The notes under the pieces were generated by a model. It was not told where the DNA came from, did not search any database, and was given only the letters and a program-made list of their open reading frames with translations. From NCBI RefSeq assembly GCF_036108815.1, contig NZ_CP107985.1, forward strand, positions 4,464,001-4,528,000: a stretch of 64,000 nt of DNA, read 5' to 3'. Made by a program: the position numbers and the translations under genes. This DNA comes from Streptomyces sp. NBC_00353 (lineage in GTDB: Bacteria > Actinomycetota > Actinomycetes > Streptomycetales > Streptomycetaceae). Below, in pieces: positions 16,345 to 24,568 of this stretch; position 1 is the stretch's first letter; each line of letters starts with the position of its first letter.

Positions 16345-17703
16345 TCACAGTTCGCCCATCCGCCGGATCACGGGGGCGACCCGCTGGACTCCCTGCCGGT
16401 ACGCCCCCCGCGCCGCCTCCCGAACGGCGTCGCGGACCGCGCCCCGCACCCCGCCGGTCTCGCGCGGCGCCGCGGCGCCCGGCAGCGGGTGGCCGTCCGG
16501 GGCCAGGTGGTGGCGGGCGAGGATGCCGGGGAGGTAGCCGGGGGCGGTGGCGGGTGTGTAGTACGGCGTGAGGTCGGGAAGGCGGTCCTCGGCCAGCAGC
16601 GCGTCGACCCGGGCGCGAGCGGTGTCGTAGGCCGTGTCGTACGTGCCGTCGGCGGCGACGCCCTGGCCGGCCAGCCATTTCTCGTCGGGCTCCGGGTGGG
16701 ATCCGCCGTCGAGCCGGTCCCACGAGGTGAGCAGGCCCGAGCCGATGAAGTGGTGGTTGCCGAGGGTCTCGCGGACGCCGAGGTCGGTGAGGATCGCGGT
16801 CGGGATGCGCCGGTGCAGGGACTCCAGCGCGGCGGTCGAGGAGACCGTGACCAGCAGGTCGGTGCGGTCGAGGACCTCGCCCATGTGCCCGTACACGAGG
16901 CTGAAGTTGGGCGGCAGCCCGCCGGGAAGCTTCTCCGCGAGCCGCTGGTACGGAAGTTCTTCGATGTGCGTGGTGTGCTCACCCGGCTTGGAGCGCAGCT
17001 TCAGCAGCACCTCGCGGTCGGGGTGCAGCCGGGCGTGCTCGACGAGCCGGCGCAGCAGGTACGTCCGGTCGGCGCGGGAGGCCGGCACGGAGGGCTGGGC
17101 TGCGAACACGACCGTGTCGCGGCCCTCCTGCGGCCGGTGCGGCGCGCCGCCGAGGAACGGCAGTGCGGCCTCCGTGACGGCCGAGGCGTCGGCGCCCACG
17201 CCTTCGTACACCGCACGGAAGCGCTCCGCGTCGTGCCGGGAGTTGGCGAGGACGACGTCCGCGCCGTGTCGCAGCAGCAGCCCGTCGGCAAGCTTCTCGT
17301 AGACGACACCGACATAGCCGGTGACGACGACGGGCCTGGCGTCCTGCCGCAGGGCGGCGAGGCCGTGCAGCATCGCCTGGACGGCGCCGCCGACCAGGGC
17401 GAGGACCACCAGGTCGTACCCCTCGTTCCGCACGGTGTCCAGGAACTCGACGGCCGTCACCTCGCGCACCCTGCCGGTCTCGATCCCGACGTCGCCGACC
17501 TCGGCGAGCTGGCGCGGGGTCGGGGTGGCGCGGCCGCGCAGCAGCAGTCCGCTGATCTCGACCGGCCGGTCCGCTGCCCGGGACGCGTCCGGGGCCCCGG
17601 TGGTCAGGCGGCGCGCGGTGAGCGCGCCCCATTTCCACCGGGTGTCCGAGTCGGCGAGTACGGCTACCCGGAGCGCCGTCGTTTTGCTGGTACGTGGGGG
17701 CAC
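16345..17703 (-). CDS. DUF6716-type putative glycosyltransferase
   Basis: A 452-residue protein that looks like a GT-B transferase. It starts with LRVAVLADSDTRWKWG, has a central acceptor domain with VVVTGYVGVVYEKLADG, and a C-terminal half with LLKLRSKPGEHTTH and LLVTVSSTAALESLHRRIP, resembling the CMP/nucleotide-binding S-S-T motif of sialyltransferase-like families. First gene of the minus-strand operon with the synthetase, synthase and GT52-like genes, so it probably helps assemble the same nonulosonate-containing glycopolymer. GTG start at 17703. The C-terminal 60 residues are basic and may lie on the membrane. Precise activity unknown. Confidence 0.75.
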   Translation of the reverse strand: MPPRTSKTTALRVAVLADSDTRWKWGALTARRLTTGAPDASRAADRPVEISGLLLRGRATPTPRQLAEVGDVGIETGRVREVTAVEFLDTVRNEGYDLVVLALVGGAVQAMLHGLAALRQDARPVVVTGYVGVVYEKLADGLLLRHGADVVLANSRHDAERFRAVYEGVGADASAVTEAALPFLGGAPHRPQEGRDTVVFAAQPSVPASRADRTYLLRRLVEHARLHPDREVLLKLRSKPGEHTTHIEELPYQRLAEKLPGGLPPNFSLVYGHMGEVLDRTDLLVTVSSTAALESLHRRIPTAILTDLGVRETLGNHHFIGSGLLTSWDRLDGGSHPEPDEKWLAGQGVAADGTYDTAYDTARARVDALLAEDRLPDLTPYYTPATAPGYLPGILARHHLAPDGHPLPGAAAPRETGGVRGAVRDAVREAARGAYRQGVQRVAPVIRRMGEL

Positions 17704-17899
17704 GTCCTAGAAGTTAGGAAGGCATTTCGATTGGCGGCCCAACGTGACGGCAACAGATGGTTAACAGCCCGCCGACTGTTGGCGAATCAGCTCCCCAAAT
17801 GCCCCGTAATCCTCTCGGATTTGGACCGGTTCATCATTCCGACATTCGTCGTTCACCTGCCGTCCCTCCTGGGGCCAGGGCAAATGACGAGCGCCCCCC

Positions 17900-17912
17900 T
17901 AGCGTGTGAAGC
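17900..17912 (+). promoter_or_regulatory. Probable -10 element of a leaderless transcript
   Basis: TAGCGT at 17900-17905 lies 7 bases before the GTG at 17913, with no ribosome site between. This arrangement is common for leaderless Streptomyces mRNAs that begin at the start codon. No convincing -35 box is visible. The 209-base divergent region 17704-17912 should also hold the promoter of the minus-strand operon. Confidence 0.4.
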
Positions 17913-18896
17913 GTGGTTAAGCTCTCCGTAATCGTGCCGTTCTACAACGTGCAGACATACGCCCCCGACACCCTGAGAAGCCTGCGGGCCAACGCCCGCG
18001 AGGACTTCGAATTCATCCTCGTCGACGACTGTTCGACCGACGGGACCGCGGACATACTCCGCCGCGCCGAGGACGAGATTCCGGGGGTGGTCGTACGCAG
18101 ACACAAGCAGAACGGCGGACTGGCCACCGCCCGGAACACCGGCCTGGACGCGGCCCGCGGCGAGTACCTCGCCTTCCTGGACGGCGACGACTGGCTCGCC
18201 CCCGGGTTCTACGCCGACCTGCTCGCCCGTACCGAGGCGCTGGGCTGCGACTTCGTCCGTACCGACCATGTCCAGGCCGACGGCAGGACCCGCACGGTCC
18301 ACCGCGTCCCGCACGGCCGCAGGGGCGAGGTCATGGACCCGCGGGACGCGATCCTGCCCGCCGGGCGCACCACCTCGGTCGACTATCCGTACGCCTGGGC
18401 GGGCCTCTACCACCGCCGGCTCCTGGACCGCGGGCTGCTGCACTTCACGGACGGTCTGCGCACCGCCGAGGACCGGCCGTGGATCTGGCGGCTGCACCGC
18501 GAGGCGGATTCCTTTGCGGTGCTGGGGCTTCTCGGCATTTTCTACCGGCGTGGCGTCGCCTCGTCACTGACCCAGATCGGCGACGTGCGCCAGCTCGATT
18601 TCATCCGCTCATTTGACCAGGTCGTACGGGAAACAGCGGCGGACCGCGATGCGCAGGCACTCCTGCCGAAAGCGGTCCGTACCTATTGCGCGATCATTTC
18701 GCATCACATGAGTTCGATGGAAAGGTACGAACCTTCTGTGGCCCGTGCCCTGAAATCGATGAGCGCCGGCGCGCTCAAGCGGATGCCGCAGGACGTACTG
18801 GACGACGCCCTCGACTCGATGGACCTGCAGCGCGCGACCCTGCTGCGCCGGCTGCGCCGCCGGCCCGTCACCGCGAAGGAGGTGGCGGCCGCATGA
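17913..18896 (+). CDS. GT2-family glycosyltransferase
   Basis: A 327-residue GT-A transferase: LSVIVPFYNVQTY at the N-terminus, the nucleotide/metal motifs VDDCSTDG and LDGDDW, and the acceptor-side YRRGVASSLT. No membrane helix is evident, so it acts on the cytoplasmic face, probably adding a hexose (or glycerol/ribitol-type unit) to a lipid-linked wall polymer. It overlaps the next gene (ATGA), a polysialyltransferase-like protein, so the pair is translationally coupled and likely works on the same chain. GTG start, probably leaderless. Divergent from the synthase operon. Confidence 0.88.
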   Translation: MVKLSVIVPFYNVQTYAPDTLRSLRANAREDFEFILVDDCSTDGTADILRRAEDEIPGVVVRRHKQNGGLATARNTGLDAARGEYLAFLDGDDWLAPGFYADLLARTEALGCDFVRTDHVQADGRTRTVHRVPHGRRGEVMDPRDAILPAGRTTSVDYPYAWAGLYHRRLLDRGLLHFTDGLRTAEDRPWIWRLHREADSFAVLGLLGIFYRRGVASSLTQIGDVRQLDFIRSFDQVVRETAADRDAQALLPKAVRTYCAIISHHMSSMERYEPSVARALKSMSAGALKRMPQDVLDDALDSMDLQRATLLRRLRRRPVTAKEVAAA

Positions 18897-20266
18897 GCAG
18901 CAGCCGGACCCGTACGACACAGATCTTTTTCGCCTCCACCCTCTACGGCGCGGCCACGCTCGCCGCCGCCCTGGACGCGGGCGTCTTCGCGGAAGCCGAC
19001 CGCCGCATCCTGCTCGTCTCGAACAACGCGGCGATCCCGGAGACGACACCCGCCGTCGACGCGATGCCCGGGTTCGACGCGTTGCGCGGCCGGTTCGACG
19101 ACGTCGTGTCGTGGAACGCGACCATCGCCCCCCATCACCCGAGCGGCTGGGCCCCGCGCCCCGACGACGTACCGCTGTGGGAGCGGCATCTGCGCCTCGC
19201 CTGGGGACTCGGCGACGACGACATCGAGCTCGCCATCGAGTCGATCCAGGTCAACCCGGCGATGGCGATCGCCGAGATCTTCACCGGCGTACCGATCGAC
19301 GTGTACGCGGACGGGCTGATGAGCTACGGCCCGACCAGGAACAAGATCGACCCGCTGATCGGCACCCGGGTGCGGCGGCTGCTCCACCTCGACCTCGTGC
19401 CGGGGCTGAAGCCGTTGCTGCTCACGGAGTTCGGCGTGGCGTCGCAGATCGTGCCGACCGAGGCGTTCCTCAAGGTGCTCGGTGAACTGGGCGACGCGCA
19501 CGATGTCGCGGCGAGCGTGCCGTCCGTGGACGCGCCCGCTCTGCTGCTCGGCCAGTACCTCTCCGCGCTCGGCCTGATCAGCGCGGCGGAGGAGGAGCAG
19601 CTGCACCTGCGGATGATGCGCGGCGCGGTCGGACTCGGCCACACCCGTCTGGTGTTCAAGCCGCATCCGACGGCCCCGGCCCAGTGGTCGCAGGCGATGG
19701 AGACGGAGGCGGCGAAACTCGGTGCGGAGCTGACCGTGCTGGACTCGGGGGTGCTGACCGCGCCGGTCCTCGCCGAGGTGCTGTACCAGCGGATGCGGCC
19801 GGCGCTGGTCGTCGGCTGCTTCTCGACCGCACTGCTCACCGCGTCCGCGTTCTACGGGCTGCCGGTGGCACGGGTCGGTACGGAGACGCTGCTGGAGCGG
19901 CTGTCCCCGTTCGAGAACAGCAACCGGGTTCCGGTCACGCTGGTGGACGCGCTGGTGCCGGACCTCGGCGGCCGGGGCGCGGTCCCGGAAGCGGTCGCGG
20001 TGGCGCCGGCCGAGTTGAACGAACTGATCACCGCGGTCGGCTTCACGATGCAGCCGAAGATCTATCCGCAGCTGCGGTCGGCCGCGGAGCGGTATCTCTC
20101 CGCCCATCTCACGGCCACGACCTGGCGCTACTTCAAGCGCAAGCGGCTGACGTCGCTGGGGCTGCCCGGCGGGGTGCCCGCACAGTTCGCGTTCCTGCCG
20201 CGGAATGCCGCGGTGCGCAGGGTCGCCCGGCGGGCGAAGTCGTTGCGGCGGGTTGTGCGACGGTAG
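18893..20266 (+). CDS. Alpha-2,8-polysialyltransferase-family (PF07388-type) protein
   Basis: A 457-residue protein beginning with TQIFFASTLYGAATLAAAL and carrying the family's C-terminal motifs LVFKPHPTAP (His-Pro pair) and VVGCFSTALLTASAFYG (Ser/Thr loop), used by bacterial polysialyltransferases to bind CMP-sialic acid. It overlaps the GT2 gene by 4 bases. With the neighbouring CMP-nonulosonate pathway this is the prime candidate for polymerising a sialic-acid-like sugar. Ends in a strongly basic tail (RRVARRAKSLRRVVRR) that may hold it at the membrane. Followed by two hairpins at 20321-20444. Confidence 0.85.
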   Translation: MSSSRTRTTQIFFASTLYGAATLAAALDAGVFAEADRRILLVSNNAAIPETTPAVDAMPGFDALRGRFDDVVSWNATIAPHHPSGWAPRPDDVPLWERHLRLAWGLGDDDIELAIESIQVNPAMAIAEIFTGVPIDVYADGLMSYGPTRNKIDPLIGTRVRRLLHLDLVPGLKPLLLTEFGVASQIVPTEAFLKVLGELGDAHDVAASVPSVDAPALLLGQYLSALGLISAAEEEQLHLRMMRGAVGLGHTRLVFKPHPTAPAQWSQAMETEAAKLGAELTVLDSGVLTAPVLAEVLYQRMRPALVVGCFSTALLTASAFYGLPVARVGTETLLERLSPFENSNRVPVTLVDALVPDLGGRGAVPEAVAVAPAELNELITAVGFTMQPKIYPQLRSAAERYLSAHLTATTWRYFKRKRLTSLGLPGGVPAQFAFLPRNAAVRRVARRAKSLRRVVRR

Positions 20267-20320
20267 CCGGCGCGGCCACCGGTGACCGGGCCGGTCGACC
20301 GGGGCCGTTGCCTTCTCGAT

Positions 20321-20355
20321 CGCCGGGCGGGCTCGGTTTTCGCGCCCGCCCGGCG
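20321..20355 (+). terminator. GC-rich hairpin after the polysialyltransferase-like gene
   Basis: Arms CGCCGGGCGGGC (20321-20332) and its complement (20344-20355) enclose an 11-base loop containing TTTT. It is 54 bases past the stop codon of the plus-strand operon. Confidence 0.6.
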
Positions 20356-20408
20356 AGCTTCGTGCCGGTCCGGCGAGCTTCGAGCCCCCGTCGATCGAGG
20401 GCAAAAGA

Positions 20409-20444
20409 AAGGGGGCGGGGTGCCTGGTCGGCGCCCCGCCCCCT
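20409..20444. terminator. Bidirectional terminator between convergent operons
   Basis: A long stem of AAGGGGGCGGGG-T-GCC (20409-20424) pairing with its complement (20429-20444) around a 4-base loop, flanked by an A-run on the left and TTC on the right. It sits 11 bases from the stop of the minus-strand fusion gene, so it can serve both directions. Confidence 0.75.
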
Positions 20445-20455
20445 TCGTCGCGTCG

Positions 20456-22804
20456 TCAGACGCGCACGCCTCCCTGGATCACTCGGAGGTCGGCCGCGTT
20501 CGCCTCGGTGACCTTCCACAGTTCCTGCTGCCGCCCGTGCACATCGGCCACCGCCGCCGCATGGTCGTCCAGCAGTCCGGCCGCCCGCTCCACGAGTCGC
20601 GCCCCGAGGTACCGGTCGTGGACGGAGATACCCCACTCGGGCCGTTCGATGTCGGACAGGAAGTACGCCATCTTCGGGTGCGAGATCAGGCTGATGATCG
20701 GCGTACCGCAGCCGAACGGGATCATGCCCGCGTGCCCGCGCATCCCGATGACCAGCTTGGTCCGGGCGTACGTGGACCGGATCTCGTCGTTCTCGAAGTC
20801 GTACATCGGGATCACCGGCAGCGCGATGCCGTGCTCGCGCCGCAGGTCGAAGGCGATGCGCTCGTCGTCCAGCGAGTGGGCCACGCACTGCACCTCGGCG
20901 CGCTTGCCCAGCTCCTTCACCGCGGTGGCCATCTCGGCGAGGAAGTGCGCGTAGTCGTGGCCGAAGCGGAGCCCGGACCGGTCGTACGCGGCGTTGATCA
21001 GCACGGTGTTCTCGCGCTGTACGGGGTCGGTCCAGCCGTCCACCAGCTGCCGGGTGACCGTGGTCGGGCAGGGCTGGAAGCGGACCTTGTCGTGCAGCGA
21101 CGCCGGCAGCAGCTCGCGGACCTTCTCGATCGAGCCGTGGTTGCGCAGCCCGAAGAACGAGGCGCGCTCCACCAGCTTCCGCAGGGAGGAGAGGAACCGG
21201 TCCCGGCCGTGGCCGTACGCCTGGCCGTCGAAGGCGTTGAACCCGACCGCGTACACCATGACGGGTACGTCGATCCGGTCCAGCAGTTCGTCGGGGACGT
21301 TCCACTGCCAGCCGCTGTTGCCGTTCGGCGCGGTGTCCGGGATGAAGAGGCCGCCGCCGCCGATGACCAGTCCGCGGCGGGCGTTGACCCGTTCCAGTGC
21401 GGCCTCGTCGAAGAGCCGGTGGGCGTGGACGGAGTGCCAGCGGGCCGGGCCGGTGTCGCGGCCGAAGGCCAACCGGACGCTCTCCGGAAGCAGCTTGTCC
21501 CCGGCGTTGCCCTGCCGGTCCATGTAGAAGGCGACGTGCGCGAGCTGCTCGGCGGCCGGTCCCTCGACCGGGGCGGCAACGTCCTTGGTCCGCTGGTACA
21601 TCAGCCGGTTCGCCCGGTGGGTCGGGTCGACGCCGAGCCCTTCGAGGGCGTACTGCGCGGCGGTGGCGTCGTCACCGTGGATCCAGGCGATCTGGGCGAG
21701 GCGCGAGAAGGCGGTCGCGGCCCGGTTGGGGGCGGCGCCGGCCAGCAGGAGCTGGGCGCGGGCCTCCTCGTAGCGGGAGACGCTCATCAGCGCGTGGCCG
21801 AGCACCTCGTGCGACCAGGCCTCGTCGACGGGGATCCGGACGCCGCCGAGCAGGTCGGCCGCCTCCTGGTACTCACCGGCGCCGATGTGTGCGGCGGCGA
21901 CCCGGCGGGCGCTCTCGGGGTCGGCGGTGCGCCGGACGTGCGCGGTGCCGTAGTGCACCAACAGGTCGTGGTGCTTGGCGCCGGGCAGCGCGAGGTACGC
22001 GGCGTGGAACTCGGCGTCGGACAGTTCGAATTCGCGCCAGCGGTCCTCGGCCCGGCCGTAGCCGGCCTCGCCGCCCTGCCAGGGCTTGTGCCGACCGGTG
22101 AAGTGCAGGATCGCGGTGGTGTCGGGCACCGGGAGGTCGCCGGAGAGCCGCCGCTTGACGAAGTTGTAGCGGGCGTCGAGCTGCACGAAGTCACCGTCGA
22201 GCACGGCGTTCAGGATGCCCTGGTCGTGCTTGTCGAGTTCGTACGTGCCCTTGCGGCCGACGTCGTCGATCTTCGCGCAGAACTCGTCGCTGAGGTACTC
22301 GCGCTGGATGACCAGCAGCCCGCTGTTGAGCTTGTGCTGCCCGTAGAAGAACTGCGGAACCGCGGCAAGACCGTCGCGCAGCGTCAGCAGGTCGCCCAGA
22401 TCGTCGAGGACCACCATGTCGGTGTCCAGGGTGATCACGGTGTCGTAGTCGCGTACCCGGAAGACATCGAGGATGAAGTACGCCTTGCGCACCAGGTAGT
22501 TGTCCTGGTCGCCCTTGGCATACGTGTCGTAGTGCGCGGCGTCGACCTGCCGGAAGTCGATGCGCGGGTGCAGCGCCCGGATCTGTGCGACGGAGGCGGG
22601 GCGCAGCCCGTCGTGCAGGACGATGAAGTCCTCGCAGACCGCCGGGTTGGACAGGGCGAGGCTGCGCAGCAGGGCGAGGAAGCCGGGCAGATAGTTCTCG
22701 TCCACGAAGCTCGCGAAGGCGACACGGCGCTTGCCGGTGAGTGCGTTCGCGGGGGCGGGGGCCTGTGGTACGGGCGCGTCGGTCGTAGTGGGCGTCGTCG
22801 TCAT
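20456..22804 (-). CDS. GT8 glycosyltransferase - TPR-like linker - polysaccharide pyruvyltransferase fusion
   Basis: A 782-residue, three-part protein. Residues about 25-270 are a GT8-type transferase (RVAFASFVDENYLPGFLAL, DxD-type metal site in TLDTDMVVLDD, then KHDQGILNAVL). Residues 280-400 are short helical repeats resembling TPR. Residues about 415-740 are a CsaB-like polysaccharide pyruvyltransferase domain (DRQGNAGDKLLPESV, GGGGLFIPDT, VIGMRGHAGMIPFGCGTP). It would add a sugar and a ketal pyruvate to a surface polymer, creating negative charge. ATG 22804 overlaps the stop of the upstream GT29-like gene (ATGA), so the two are co-expressed. No signal peptide; cytoplasmic. Confidence 0.82.
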   Translation of the reverse strand: MTTTPTTTDAPVPQAPAPANALTGKRRVAFASFVDENYLPGFLALLRSLALSNPAVCEDFIVLHDGLRPASVAQIRALHPRIDFRQVDAAHYDTYAKGDQDNYLVRKAYFILDVFRVRDYDTVITLDTDMVVLDDLGDLLTLRDGLAAVPQFFYGQHKLNSGLLVIQREYLSDEFCAKIDDVGRKGTYELDKHDQGILNAVLDGDFVQLDARYNFVKRRLSGDLPVPDTTAILHFTGRHKPWQGGEAGYGRAEDRWREFELSDAEFHAAYLALPGAKHHDLLVHYGTAHVRRTADPESARRVAAAHIGAGEYQEAADLLGGVRIPVDEAWSHEVLGHALMSVSRYEEARAQLLLAGAAPNRAATAFSRLAQIAWIHGDDATAAQYALEGLGVDPTHRANRLMYQRTKDVAAPVEGPAAEQLAHVAFYMDRQGNAGDKLLPESVRLAFGRDTGPARWHSVHAHRLFDEAALERVNARRGLVIGGGGLFIPDTAPNGNSGWQWNVPDELLDRIDVPVMVYAVGFNAFDGQAYGHGRDRFLSSLRKLVERASFFGLRNHGSIEKVRELLPASLHDKVRFQPCPTTVTRQLVDGWTDPVQRENTVLINAAYDRSGLRFGHDYAHFLAEMATAVKELGKRAEVQCVAHSLDDERIAFDLRREHGIALPVIPMYDFENDEIRSTYARTKLVIGMRGHAGMIPFGCGTPIISLISHPKMAYFLSDIERPEWGISVHDRYLGARLVERAAGLLDDHAAAVADVHGRQQELWKVTEANAADLRVIQGGVRV

Positions 22805-24354
22805 CGCAGTCGGATCCTCATATCGGTGACGCTCTGGGCGCGTTCCATGACCCACGCCTTTTCGCTGGTGTACTCGTGCACGGAGGTGATGGGCATCTTC
22901 ATCGCGGCGGGCAGCCGGTAGGCGCCGCTCTCGTAGAAGTCGAAGCCGATCAGGTCGAGCTGCGGGCTGACGTCCAGGTAGTCCAGCAGCCAGAGCATGT
23001 TGAAGCCGCTGGTGGGGATGGCCGGCCAGACGTCCGCGCCGACCTTGCCGATGTCGCGCAGCGGCCAGCGCAGCGATTCGTCGCCGAGGTACTGCTGGGC
23101 GCCCGGCACCAGCCGGTTGCGCAGCGAGTACTTCCAGTCGCCGGAGATGCCACCGAAGACCAGCCGGGTGTGGACCTTCTGGTCCCAGTTGAAGCCGTGC
23201 TTGTGGATGGTGGCGTGGATGTCGGTGCGCTTGCCGGTCGCCGACGGGTCGATCTTGTACGAGTTGAAGCGGACGACCAGGTCGTACGCATCGATCTCGG
23301 CACCCATCGAGCCGGTTCCGACGCGCTGCGAGTTGGCGATCAGGCAGATCGACTTGCCCGCGATGCGGTTACGGAACTCACCGAGCGTGGTCCATTCGAC
23401 GCCGCCGAAGGTGGGGTCGACGATCGGACCGCGCATCCGGGTCCGGCGCTGTTCGGCGTAGAGCGCGATGAGGTCCGTGAGGAGGGCGAGATCGTCGGTG
23501 CCCGCGTTGCCGCGGGGGCTGCCGCCGCTGCCCGCCGCGCCGCTGACCTCCAGCGCGAGGCCGAGGTACTGGGCCAGGGCCTCCTGGATCTCCGGTACCG
23601 GCGCACCGACCCGGTCCTGGGTCAGAAGTGCGCCGATCAGCCGGGGTCGTGCCGCGTTCCAGTCCCCCCGCCCGTGCAGCGCCAGGCCCTCGGCCCAGGA
23701 CTCGGTGACGGACCGGCCGGCGAAGGCCGCGGCCTCGGGGCAGTCGCGCTCCAGCTTCCGCAGCAGTTCGCTCTGGCGCTCCGCGCCCACCCGCAGCCCG
23801 GCCGTCTTCGCCGCGACCCCGAAGCCGTCCTCGTCGGTGAGGTCGAGGTAGTGCCCGTACGCCTCGACTGCGGCGGTCTCCGCGCCCATCGCCTCCAGCG
23901 TCCGGGCCCGCAGCCGCCAGCCCGCCCGGGAGCGCTTGCGCTGGGTGAGCACGGTGTCCGTGATGAGGATCGCGAGCTTCAGCTCGTCCTCGTAACCGCA
24001 GTCCAGCGCCTTGTTGCCGACCGCGAGCAGCGGGTCGAGCAGCTCGTCGCCGAGCACCAGAGCGGAACCCGAACCGCCCTTGGCGGTGCGCCGCAGCAGC
24101 GGGATCGGGGAGGCCCCGGAGGACGTCTGCTCCATCGTGGCGTGGGTGGCCAGCAGATTCCGCAGGGCCTCCGCGAGCGCCGTACGCCGCCGGTCGAGCC
24201 CGGCGACCAGCTTCCCGCTGTGCGCGGCGCAGGCGCGCAGGCAGGTCTCCAGTTCCGTCGGCCGGACCGTGGCGAGGTGGGACGTACCGCCTTCGGGCGG
24301 GAGCGAGTCCTCCGCGTCACGCTGCCGTGGCCAACGGGTGCGGGCTTTCGTCAT
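22801..24354 (-). CDS. GT29-like sialyltransferase homolog with eukaryotic-type sialylmotifs
   Basis: A 517-residue protein. The first 310 residues are helical and unrecognised. The C-terminal 200 follow the GT29 sialyltransferase plan: an L-motif at about 334-368 (ICLIANSQRV, GAEIDAYDLVVRFN, then GKRTDIHA), an S-motif at about 441-475 (PTSGFNMLWLLDYL and LDLIGFDFYESG) and a VS-like H-x4-E (HEYTSE) near 491. In animals these bind CMP-sialic acid; GT29 members in bacteria are rarely discussed. There is no signal anchor, unlike Golgi enzymes. It is the first gene of the unit with the GT8/pyruvyltransferase fusion. ATG 24354. Transfer of the nonulosonic acid made by the nearby operon is the inferred role. 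Confidence 0.78.
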   Translation of the reverse strand: MTKARTRWPRQRDAEDSLPPEGGTSHLATVRPTELETCLRACAAHSGKLVAGLDRRRTALAEALRNLLATHATMEQTSSGASPIPLLRRTAKGGSGSALVLGDELLDPLLAVGNKALDCGYEDELKLAILITDTVLTQRKRSRAGWRLRARTLEAMGAETAAVEAYGHYLDLTDEDGFGVAAKTAGLRVGAERQSELLRKLERDCPEAAAFAGRSVTESWAEGLALHGRGDWNAARPRLIGALLTQDRVGAPVPEIQEALAQYLGLALEVSGAAGSGGSPRGNAGTDDLALLTDLIALYAEQRRTRMRGPIVDPTFGGVEWTTLGEFRNRIAGKSICLIANSQRVGTGSMGAEIDAYDLVVRFNSYKIDPSATGKRTDIHATIHKHGFNWDQKVHTRLVFGGISGDWKYSLRNRLVPGAQQYLGDESLRWPLRDIGKVGADVWPAIPTSGFNMLWLLDYLDVSPQLDLIGFDFYESGAYRLPAAMKMPITSVHEYTSEKAWVMERAQSVTDMRIRLR

Positions 24355-24568
24355 GGCGCTCCAAGCGTCTGGTGCCCGTGGGGGGAAGGGGGCATATGGA
24401 GGGGTACAGATGTTCGGCAACCGTTTGAGGTTCCGTAGCACGCTAAGAAACCTGAACGGCCGCAAGATGAACTCGCCCTGTCAGCACGGGAAACTGATCC
24501 CCTCTCGTCCGTTTCGGGGCCTCGGAGCGCCCTAACCTGACCCTTCGCCACTGTGGGAAGGGAAGGCC

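Noticed and set aside
20282..22921. An 879-residue plus-strand frame antisense to the GT8/pyruvyltransferase fusion
   Set aside because: It is a GC-driven shadow: repetitive Val/Gly/Asp/His composition, no motifs, and the opposite strand holds clear catalytic motifs.
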